From: Bacteroidota bacterium
GTDB taxonomy: Bacteria > Bacteroidota > Bacteroidia > Chitinophagales > Chitinophagaceae
DNA length: 5,407 bases
Direction: 5' to 3'
Assembly (NCBI GenBank): GCA_028876035.1
Contig: JAGWTK010000302.1
Span: forward strand, 1 to 5,407
The notes under the pieces are model-generated. The model saw nothing but the letters and a program-made list of their open reading frames with translations. It had not been told where the DNA came from and made no database searches. Positions 1 to 4,403 of the stretch are shown one piece after another. Position 1 is the first letter of the stretch; each line of letters opens with the position of its first letter. The translations under genes and the position numbers were made by a program.

Positions 1-1191
1 ATTGCCGGTATTATTGCGCTTTCTCTTTTCGGCGCATTGATCGGACTGCTCTTTGGTGGCATGGCCGTATTCCCGCTGAAGAATTTTATTCTCGAAGGCG
101 CCACTCAAAATATGCTGGCCTGGGGCACCCTGATCCTTTTCCTTGGCGTTCCGCTGGTAGGCATCATTACCTGGCTTGTGCGTCGGATTATGAGCGTTCG
201 TTCCAAAAACCATTACCTCGGTTATACTTTCGGTGGACTGTGGGTAGTAGGCTGGTTTTGCCTGATCTTCCTGATTGCATCGCTGGGACGCAATTTTAAA
301 GTACGCAAACCAGTAGAAGATAAAATCAGCCTCGTGCAGCCTGCCAGTGGAAAACTCTACATCGATGTAGCCAATTCAAACCTTGAGTACTACAGGGGCG
401 ACTGGTTTGGATTTCAGTTCGACGAAGGCCTGCCGATCTCAGGACGTGACCTGGACACGCTGATGCTGAACACGGTAAAAGTAAAACTGGCAAAAAGTAA
501 AGACAGCAGCTTCCACATCGTGCGTATCCGCATCAGCCAGGGCAATAACTCCGACGACGCGGTAAAGCATGCCAACAATATCCGGTTCGATATCAACCAG
601 CAGGAAAGCAATATCCTGCTCCCCGCCGGATTTCCGGTGAGCAGCGCAGATAAGTTTCGCAACCAGCAGGTGCTTGTGGTAATTGAAGTACCCATAGGAA
701 AACGGATTGAACTCAATTCGGCCATCCACAAATATTCCTGGTTTAATGTGAACATCAACAACCGCCGCGGATGGAACATCGATGATTCGGATGACTCTGA
801 ACAAACTTATTCATGGGATTCCGGGAAAGAATATGTGATGACGCCCGATGGACCACGCGAAAGCAGTGAACTTGATCCGCAGGAACTCAAAAATGGTCGC
901 TTCAAGATCATCATTGAGGGAGACGACGGAAAAGTTAAAGCGGAAGGTGAATTCAACAACAACGACGATAAATATCATTACCGTTACAAACAACTGGATG
1001 ATTCCATTCATAGAAAAGTAGAAGAGAAACTGCGTGAAGAAATGAAGGCAAAAGACAGTGTTGAACGGGAAAAGAAATTAAAACAGGTGTTGAAAGAAAC
1101 CAAGGCCGCTAACCTGCGCAATGAAAACATCAGTCTTCCGCTAACCAGCACCCATATCATTTCGCCGGTGCTGCTTTTCGGCACCAATTAA
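1..1191 (+). CDS. PspC-domain family membrane protein, C-terminal part (5' end outside window)
   Basis: The frame is open from base 1, so the gene starts upstream; the TTG at 37 is only an internal codon. 396 residues are visible. Three hydrophobic segments come first (visible residues about 1-26, 38-61 and 72-96). The Arg/Lys-rich loop between the second and third (RRIMSVRSKN) suggests that loop is cytoplasmic and that what follows the third segment is outside the inner membrane. Then comes a soluble region of about 230 residues, rich in beta-type sequence and Asn/Asp/Trp (for example WFNVNINNRRGW), and then a charged Lys/Glu helix, probably coiled coil, at about 333-374, with a short apolar tail. 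From memory this matches the large Bacteroidota proteins with PspC domains near the N terminus, membrane segments, and a GIN-like beta domain at the C terminus. The PspC domains themselves would lie outside the window. These proteins are thought to act in envelope stress, but the exact role is not established. Two in-frame stops in a row (1189-1194) end the gene. Confidence 0.8.
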   Translation: MAGIIALSLFGALIGLLFGGMAVFPLKNFILEGATQNMLAWGTLILFLGVPLVGIITWLVRRIMSVRSKNHYLGYTFGGLWVVGWFCLIFLIASLGRNFKVRKPVEDKISLVQPASGKLYIDVANSNLEYYRGDWFGFQFDEGLPISGRDLDTLMLNTVKVKLAKSKDSSFHIVRIRISQGNNSDDAVKHANNIRFDINQQESNILLPAGFPVSSADKFRNQQVLVVIEVPIGKRIELNSAIHKYSWFNVNINNRRGWNIDDSDDSEQTYSWDSGKEYVMTPDGPRESSELDPQELKNGRFKIIIEGDDGKVKAEGEFNNNDDKYHYRYKQLDDSIHRKVEEKLREEMKAKDSVEREKKLKQVLKETKAANLRNENISLPLTSTHIISPVLLFGTN

Positions 1192-1211
1192 TAAGAATTT
1201 TTACCTGCATG

Positions 1212-1238
1212 CCGCTGCCAGCCAAGGCCGGCAAGCGG
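1212..1238 (+). other. GC-rich hairpin after the PspC-family gene
   Basis: CCGCT (1212-1216) pairs with AGCGG (1234-1238), and GCC (1217-1219) with GGC (1230-1232), with A1233 bulged and further GC pairing inside. It starts 20 bases past the stop codon. No T-run follows, so it is not a standard intrinsic terminator by itself. It could protect the 3' end of the transcript or be a chance fold. Confidence 0.3.
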
Positions 1239-1255
1239 GGTTGAAGTTGGAACAC

Positions 1256-1286
1256 AGCCCGTCATTTTGATGATGGGCTTTCTTTT
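1256..1286 (+). terminator. Rho-independent terminator of the PspC-family gene
   Basis: AGCCCGTCAT (1256-1265) and ATGATGGGCT (1270-1279) form a 10-bp stem with one G-U pair and a 4-base loop (TTTG). The stem runs directly into TTTCTTTT (1279-1286). It lies 65 bases after the stop of the upstream gene and has the T-run only on the + strand side, so it should end transcription coming from the PspC-family gene. Confidence 0.75.
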
Positions 1287-1334
1287 GCTGGTAGCTGTTG
1301 GCTTCTGGCTATTAGCTGCCAGCAGTTTTTGTTT
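1285..1334 (+). terminator. possible second terminator in tandem
   Basis: GCTGGTAGCT (1287-1296) can pair with AGCTGCCAGC (1314-1323), with one U-G pair and a 17-base loop. T1286-A1324 and T1285-G1325 can extend the stem. TTTTTGTTT follows at 1326-1334. The stem is made of the 7-bp repeat units of the same stretch, so the pairing may be a by-product of the repeat. Being directly behind the stronger terminator, it could act as a backup. Confidence 0.4.
1287..1328. repeat. heptamer repeat block 1, consensus GCTNNTR
   Basis: Six consecutive 7-base units begin with GC: five with GCT (starts at 1287, 1294, 1301, 1308, 1315) and a sixth, GCAGTTT, at 1322. The first three positions are constant in the first five units, and the next four vary around NNTR. 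There is no sign of coding. It is the first of several blocks in this intergenic region with the same period but different motifs. Confidence 0.7.
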
Positions 1335-1347
1335 AGCCGAATGTTTT

Positions 1348-1399
1348 GGATACTGAAGTACGGCTGCAAGCTACGAGCTGCCGACTACAGGCAGTATCC
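1348..1399. repeat. inverted repeat enclosing heptamer block 2
   Basis: GGATACTG (1348-1355) is the exact reverse complement of CAGTATCC (1392-1399). Inside it, CGGC (1361-1364) is complementary to GCCG (1380-1383). The pairing is nested, so the segment could fold into an interrupted stem-loop or cruciform of 52 bases. No T-run follows, so a terminator role is unlikely. Confidence 0.5.
1363..1397. repeat. heptamer repeat block 2, GCT-led units
   Basis: 7-base units start at 1363 (GCTGCAA), 1370 (GCTACGA), 1377 (GCTGCCG), 1384 (ACTACAG) and 1391. The lead GCT is kept in three units and is ACT or GCA in the last two. The motif is related to block 1 but the phase differs, with about 35 unrelated bases between the blocks. 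Confidence 0.55.
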
Positions 1400-1400
1400 G

Positions 1401-1419
1401 GTCAAAAGCAGATTTTGAC
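1401..1419. repeat. perfect 7-bp inverted repeat GTCAAAA / TTTTGAC
   Basis: GTCAAAA (1401-1407) and TTTTGAC (1413-1419) are exact reverse complements with a 5-base spacer, followed by TTTTACATTTT. The right arm is also the first unit of heptamer block 3. It could work as a weak AT-rich terminator on the + strand or simply be part of the repeat pattern. Confidence 0.45.
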
Positions 1420-1447
1420 TTTTACATTTTACCCTTTGACTTGACAA
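1413..1447. repeat. heptamer repeat block 3, consensus TTTTRMC
   Basis: Units start at 1413 (TTTTGAC), 1420 (TTTTACA), 1427 (TTTTACC), 1434 (CTTTGAC) and 1441 (TTGACAA). The TTTTGAC unit reappears twice at 1533-1553, so the same motif was used in two separate places in this intergenic region. The 3' end overlaps the 13-base palindrome GACTTGACAAGTC (1438-1450), whose 6-base arms are perfect around a central A. That palindrome could be an operator, but nothing nearby links it to a regulator. Confidence 0.6.
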
Positions 1448-1506
1448 GTCTTTGTTCCCGATACTCAACCATCATGCTACGATGTCAAGATCACCCTGCC
1501 GACTGG

Positions 1507-1569
1507 CCTCTTACCTATCACCTCGTACCCTTTTTTGACTTTTCCATTTTGACTTTGCTTCGCCTCTCA
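1507..1569. repeat. heptamer repeat block 4, CCTNNTA units with TTTTGAC units
   Basis: CCTCTTA (1507), CCTATCA (1514) and CCTCGTA (1521) follow each other with a 7-base step. They run into TTTTGAC (1533-1539), TTTTCCA (1540-1546) and TTTTGAC (1547-1553). A further CCTCTCA at 1563 lies exactly 56 bases after the first CCT unit, so the 7-base phase holds across the whole block. The bases between 1451 and 1506 show no clear gene, hairpin or repeat. Confidence 0.6.
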
Positions 1570-1587
1570 CCAACGCCGGATCGAAAA

Positions 1588-1622
1588 GACTTACGACTTA
1601 AAACTTATTACTTACTACTTAC
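1588..1622. repeat. heptamer repeat block 5, consensus NACTTAN
   Basis: Five gap-free 7-base units start at 1588, 1595, 1602, 1609 and 1616; all keep ACTTA at positions 2-6, and the last two (TACTTAC) are identical. This is the most regular block of the window. It ends six bases before the gcvT promoter -7 box, so it covers the place where a -33 element would be expected. Confidence 0.75.
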
Positions 1623-1628
1623 TTTAAC

Positions 1629-1636
1629 TATTTTTG
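1629..1636 (+). promoter_or_regulatory. gcvT promoter -7 box (Bacteroidota type)
   Basis: TATTTTTG matches the Bacteroidota -7 consensus TAnnTTTG. It lies 24 bases before the gcvT start codon, giving a predicted leader of roughly 17 bases. No TTTG-type -33 element is seen at the usual 17-21 base spacing; that stretch is filled by heptamer block 5. The assignment rests on the -7 match and position only. Confidence 0.5.
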
Positions 1637-1660
1637 CCCGCATTCAACCAAAGCTGCAAC

Positions 1661-2746
1661 ATGAAGAATACGCCCTTTACTAACAAACACATCGCCCTTG
1701 GTGCTAAAATGGCTCCCTTTGCCGGATACAACATGCCAATTAGTTATACGGGTATCAATGACGAACATGCCGCTGTGCGGAACAATGCCGGTGTATTTGA
1801 TGTAAGCCATATGGGCGAATTCATTCTGAAAGGTCCCGGTGCACTCGATCTCATTCAGCGCGTGACAAGCAACGATGCATCAAAACTTAGCAATGGAAAG
1901 GCACAGTACAGTTGTTTGCCCAACGACAAAGGCGGTATCGTAGACGATTTGCTTATCTACTGCGTGGAAGAAAACAACGTGTACATGATTGTGGTGAATG
2001 CTTCCAATATCGAAAAAGACTGGAACTGGATAAGCAGCCACAATACCGGGAAAGTGGAGATGCACAATATATCAGACAAGACCTGCCTGCTCGCGATCCA
2101 GGGTCCGAACGCCACCAAGATGCTGCAGCCACTAACGGAAATGGATATCCTAAACCTGAAGTATTACACGTTTGTAAAAGGCGTCTTTGCCGGAGTGGAG
2201 AATGTACTGGTGAGTGCAACAGGGTATACTGGTGCTGGCGGGGTAGAAATCTACTTTGAAGACAAGGACGGCAATGCAGATAAAATCTGGGAAGCCATTT
2301 TTGCAGCGGGCGGCCCGCAGGGATTAAAACCCATCGGCCTCGGCGCACGCGATACACTCCGCCTTGAAATGGGGTATTGCCTTTACGGAAATGATATTGA
2401 TGACAATACAAGTCCCCTCGAAGCCGGTCTGGGCTGGATCACCAAATTTTCGAAAGATTTTACGGCGAAATCCATCCTGGAAGCACAAAAAGCAGCTGGT
2501 CCGGAACAAAAGCTGGTAGGCTTTGAAATGATTGAAAAAGGCATTCCCCGGCATGACTACGAAATCAAAGATTTTTCCGGGATGACCATCGGTCGCGTGA
2601 CCTCCGGCACCCAGTCGCCCTCACTCGGCAAAGGCATCGGCCTTGGCTATGTGCGCACAGCATTCGCCGCGTTGGATACGCATATCTACATAAAGGTGCG
2701 GGAACGGCTGCTGCAGGCCAAAGTGGTAAAAATCCCCTTCAGCTAA
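1661..2746 (+). CDS. gcvT: glycine cleavage system aminomethyltransferase (T protein)
   Basis: A 361-residue protein, the normal length for GcvT (about 360-370). The enzyme takes the aminomethyl group carried on the lipoyl arm of H protein, passes its methylene to tetrahydrofolate to give 5,10-methylene-THF, and releases ammonia (EC 2.1.2.10) in the cytoplasm. Family signatures seen: the N-terminal FAGYNMPISY and DEHAAVR segments (20-40), FDVSHMGE (46-53), NDKGGIVDDL (88-97) holding the family's catalytic aspartate, VNAS (about residue 115), AIQGPNA, the GYTGAGGVEIY folate-site segment, LGARDTLRLEMGYCLYG, and the C-terminal GCV_T_C region with TSGTQSPSLGKGIGLGYV. The ATG at 1661 is preferred over the in-frame TTG at 1634, because the TTG lies inside the promoter box and would add nine residues unlike the family. 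No Shine-Dalgarno is seen. No gcvH or gcvP is in the window, so the system is split here. Confidence 0.96.
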   Translation: MKNTPFTNKHIALGAKMAPFAGYNMPISYTGINDEHAAVRNNAGVFDVSHMGEFILKGPGALDLIQRVTSNDASKLSNGKAQYSCLPNDKGGIVDDLLIYCVEENNVYMIVVNASNIEKDWNWISSHNTGKVEMHNISDKTCLLAIQGPNATKMLQPLTEMDILNLKYYTFVKGVFAGVENVLVSATGYTGAGGVEIYFEDKDGNADKIWEAIFAAGGPQGLKPIGLGARDTLRLEMGYCLYGNDIDDNTSPLEAGLGWITKFSKDFTAKSILEAQKAAGPEQKLVGFEMIEKGIPRHDYEIKDFSGMTIGRVTSGTQSPSLGKGIGLGYVRTAFAALDTHIYIKVRERLLQAKVVKIPFS

Positions 2747-2774
2747 TATAAACTGGAAGGATTTTTGCGTTTAA

Positions 2775-2794
2775 ATGGTTGCCAATCCAACCAT
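2775..2794 (+). promoter_or_regulatory. perfect hairpin just before the SRPBCC gene start
   Basis: ATGGTTG (2775-2781) and CAACCAT (2788-2794) are exact reverse complements around a 6-base loop. The stem ends two bases before the preferred ATG at 2797, so in RNA it would sit in the ribosome footprint and could lower translation, or as DNA it could be an operator. No T-run follows, so it is not a terminator of gcvT. Confidence 0.45.
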
Positions 2795-2796
2795 CA

Positions 2797-3282
2797 ATGA
2801 AAGCCATGCCTGTCATTCACCTTACCACCTTTATTGCCGCCCCGGCGGACCGTGTTTTTGATCTCAGCCGCAGCATTGATGTACACAAAAAAAGCCTCGC
2901 CCACACCCGGGAGGAAGCAGTCGCCGGCGTCACCAGCGGTCTGATTAGCGAAAATGAAACTGTCACCTGGAAGGCCCGGCACCTGGGCAAAACAAGGGTG
3001 CTGAAAGTGAAGATCAGCAACATGCAATCACCGCTGGCATTCACCGATGAAATGGTCTCCGGCGACTTCAGGCAGATGAAACACGAACACCATTTTAAAC
3101 CGATTAAGAACGGTACGCTGATGATTGATTTATTTTCCTTCGAAAGTCCCTGGGGCGCCGCGGGCAAATTGGTCAACTATCTTTTTCTCACCCGCTATCT
3201 CCGAAAACTCCTCGAACGCCGCAACCAGGCGATCAAAGAACTTGCGGAGGGGGATAAGTGGAAGTTTCATCTCAATAAATAG
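2797..3282 (+). CDS. SRPBCC (START/Bet v1-like) family protein
   Basis: A 161-residue soluble protein with no signal peptide or membrane helix. The segment MPVIHLTTFIAAPADRVFDLS at the N terminus, the SENETVTWKARHLG strand pair, FTDEMVSGDF, the KHEHHF strand and the long C-terminal helix (about residues 123-150, ending in LERRNQAIKELAE) fit the helix-grip fold of SRPBCC proteins, as in many Bacteroidota genes labelled only as SRPBCC or cell-division-associated. The fold makes a deep pocket for an apolar ligand; ligand and function here are unknown. The first ATG (2797) is used; an ATG at 2806 would give the 158-residue form MPVIHL that I recall as usual in relatives, so the start is uncertain. 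The gene follows gcvT by 50 bp with no terminator, so it may be co-transcribed; a one-mismatch -7 box (GATTTTTG, 2760-2767) could also serve it. Confidence 0.85.
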   Translation: MKAMPVIHLTTFIAAPADRVFDLSRSIDVHKKSLAHTREEAVAGVTSGLISENETVTWKARHLGKTRVLKVKISNMQSPLAFTDEMVSGDFRQMKHEHHFKPIKNGTLMIDLFSFESPWGAAGKLVNYLFLTRYLRKLLERRNQAIKELAEGDKWKFHLNK

Positions 3283-3317
3283 TTTAAGGGTTCAAGAGTT
3301 TAAAGGTTTAAGAGTTC
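3282..3317. repeat. octamer repeat array, left arm (GTTTAARR)
   Basis: Four 8-base units start at 3282, 3290, 3298 and 3306, with consensus GTTTAARR, then GTTC. The first base of the array is the last base of the SRPBCC stop codon. The array is the inverted partner of the one at 3523-3560. See the right-arm entry for the pairing. Confidence 0.75.
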
Positions 3318-3340
3318 CTTATGTATCACAACACGCGGAA

Positions 3341-3348
3341 TATTTTTG
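3341..3348 (+). promoter_or_regulatory. orphan TAnnTTTG box between the octamer arms
   Basis: TATTTTTG matches the Bacteroidota -7 consensus exactly but no -33 element is seen and the next gene starts 240 bases away. Such an AT-rich octamer can occur by chance. If used, transcription would begin near 3355 and meet the hairpin at 3388-3410 about 35 bases later. Confidence 0.2.
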
Positions 3349-3387
3349 GATGGCTGTATCGTAAGAAAGAACAAATAGTTGGCATCT

Positions 3388-3411
3388 AAACGAATAGCAA
3401 CAATTCGTTTT
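3388..3411 (+). terminator. AT-rich hairpin, possible terminator of the SRPBCC transcript
   Basis: AAACGAAT (3388-3395) and ATTCGTTT (3403-3410) form a perfect 8-bp stem with a 7-base loop, ending in a run of four T (3408-3411). The stem has only two G-C pairs and the T-run is short, so termination would be weak. It could instead be an operator. The rest of 3412-3522 holds only the inverted repeat listed next; I see no gene there. Confidence 0.35.
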
Positions 3412-3445
3412 ACAGCTTCACCCTTTCCCCTTTAAACAACCCCTC

Positions 3446-3492
3446 GCAGCCCGTTACCTCCCATGCTTTCCCAACCTGGTCAATTGGGCTGC
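3446..3492. repeat. inverted repeat GCAGCCC / GGGCTGC with an overlapping alternative stem
   Basis: GCAGCCC (3446-3452) and GGGCTGC (3486-3492) are exact reverse complements 33 bases apart. Within the loop, CCCAA (3470-3474) can pair with TTGGG (3484-3488), which would use part of the same right arm. The two stems exclude each other. No T-run follows. This could be a remnant of a structured element or chance. Confidence 0.3.
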
Positions 3493-3522
3493 CGGTTATA
3501 AACACAAGGAGATGCACCAGCA

Positions 3523-3560
3523 GAACTTTTAAACTTTTAAACCCTTAAACTTTTAAACTT
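3523..3560. repeat. octamer repeat array, right arm (CTTTTAAA)
   Basis: Units start at 3526, 3534, 3542 and 3550; three are CTTTTAAA and one is CCCTTAAA, preceded by GAA and followed by CTT. Read on the other strand the unit is TTTAAAAG, the same octamer family as the left arm. Pairing 3281-3317 with 3523-3559 gives 37 positions with two mismatches and four G-U pairs. The array ends four bases before the comB -7 box and so covers its -33 region. Confidence 0.75.
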
Positions 3561-3564
3561 CATT

Positions 3565-3572
3565 TACTTTTG
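3565..3572 (+). promoter_or_regulatory. comB promoter -7 box (Bacteroidota type)
   Basis: TACTTTTG matches TAnnTTTG and lies 16 bases before the comB ATG, so the leader would be only about 10 bases. There is no TTTG at the expected -33 position, which is inside the octamer array. Confidence 0.5.
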
Positions 3573-3588
3573 CGGCTGCTTAATCAAC

Positions 3589-4320
3589 ATGCACAACAAC
3601 AAGCCGTCATTATATACTTCGTTCTCGCCTGCCCTGATTGATTTGTACGATCTCAGCAATGCCATTGTTGTGATTATTGATGTGCTGCGGGCCACGTCTA
3701 CCATTGCAACTGCCCTGCACAATGGCGCCAAATCGGTGATACCGGTCGACAGTGTGGGGCGCTGCATTGAAATCGCCCGGCAAGTAGACGGCATCAGCGC
3801 AGGTGAACGCGATGGAAAGATTGCGGAAGGACTTTCATACGGAAACTCCCCTTTTGAATACCCTGCCGAATTTATTGGCGGTAAAACATTGGTTCTTACC
3901 ACCACCAATGGCACCAAACTCCTGCACATGGCGCTCAACCGCGGTGCCCTGCACATTGTTACCGGTTCATTCCCGAATCTCAGCGCTGTCTGCGATTACC
4001 TGCTGGTGGAAAATAAACCAGTCATTCTTGGGTGCGCTGCCTGGAAAGATCGGGTGAACATAGAAGATATGCTGTTCGCCGGTGCCGTTGTAAACCGGGT
4101 GAAAGATCATTTCAGTATCAACTGCGACTCATCGCAGGTTGCCGAGACCATGTATTTGAGTGCGTCGGCCGACCTGTTCGCGTTCATGAAAGCAAAGAAC
4201 GCATCACATTATCACCGGTTGAATAATTACGGATTGGAAAAAGATATCCGGTACTGCCTCACGGCCGACCTGGCGCCGGTGGTACCCTTGTATACCAACG
4301 GACAGCTGGTAAAAGGATAG
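3589..4320 (+). CDS. comB: 2-phosphosulfolactate phosphatase family protein (ComB)
   Basis: A 243-residue protein, the usual ComB length. ComB removes phosphate from (2R)-2-phospho-3-sulfolactate to give sulfolactate (EC 3.1.3.71, Mg-dependent), a step first known from coenzyme M synthesis in methanogens. Family motifs seen: VVIIDVLRATSTI (27-39) near the N terminus, SAGERDG (70-76) followed by the YGNSP block (84-88), LTTTNGT (103-109), GCAAWKDRVNIEDMLFAG (148-165), and the C-terminal CLTADLAPVVPLY. There is no signal peptide or membrane segment, so it is cytosolic. The start ATG at 3589 leaves a short leader after the promoter box and has no Shine-Dalgarno. No comA or comC homologue is in view, so the substrate in this organism is unproven; sulfolactate or sulfonate metabolism is the family-based guess. 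The stop is 83 bases before dnaN, with no clear terminator between. Confidence 0.9.
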   Translation: MHNNKPSLYTSFSPALIDLYDLSNAIVVIIDVLRATSTIATALHNGAKSVIPVDSVGRCIEIARQVDGISAGERDGKIAEGLSYGNSPFEYPAEFIGGKTLVLTTTNGTKLLHMALNRGALHIVTGSFPNLSAVCDYLLVENKPVILGCAAWKDRVNIEDMLFAGAVVNRVKDHFSINCDSSQVAETMYLSASADLFAFMKAKNASHYHRLNNYGLEKDIRYCLTADLAPVVPLYTNGQLVKG

Positions 4321-4355
4321 CTCACCCACAAGTAATCCACCGCAGGCTTTTCAGG

Positions 4356-4386
4356 GTTGGGCATTGATTAAAAATATGTAGTTTCG
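4356..4386 (+). promoter_or_regulatory. candidate dnaN promoter
   Basis: TAGTTTCG (4379-4386) matches TAnnTTTG with one mismatch, and GTTG (4356-4359) matches the -33 TTTG with one mismatch at a 19-base spacing. The leader would be about 11 bases. It is the only promoter candidate in the window with both boxes, but each is imperfect. Confidence 0.4.
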
Positions 4387-4403
4387 TCGCAAATCAACAT
4401 TCG

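Noticed and set aside
439..804. Two overlapping - strand open frames of 121 codons within the PspC-family gene
   Set aside because: They lie opposite a real, well-composed coding frame, have no promoter or family resemblance, and overlap each other.
1287..1622. CRISPR array
   Set aside because: The repeats are 7 bases long, contiguous and degenerate, without spacers of even length.
1634..1660. An upstream TTG start for gcvT adding nine residues
   Set aside because: The TTG is the end of the TATTTTTG promoter box and the extra residues do not fit the family N terminus; the ATG at 1661 gives the standard length.
1441..1683. An 80-codon open frame on the + strand upstream of gcvT
   Set aside because: It starts from a TTG inside heptamer block 3, runs through blocks 4 and 5 and into gcvT in another frame. 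The translation is low-complexity and looks like no family; the region is better explained as repeats.
2779..2796. A TTG start for the SRPBCC gene
   Set aside because: It lies within the hairpin arm and adds six residues not typical of the family; ATG codons follow at 2797 and 2806.
3505..3532. AAGGAG next to an ATG at 3512 followed by a six-codon frame
   Set aside because: There is no spacing between the AAGGAG and the ATG, the frame ends at once inside the octamer array, and no other gene here uses a Shine-Dalgarno.
3282..3588. Insertion sequence remnant with a transposase
   Set aside because: The 205-base core has no frame resembling a transposase and no target duplication is seen; only the inverted arms recall an element, so I keep it as a repeat.
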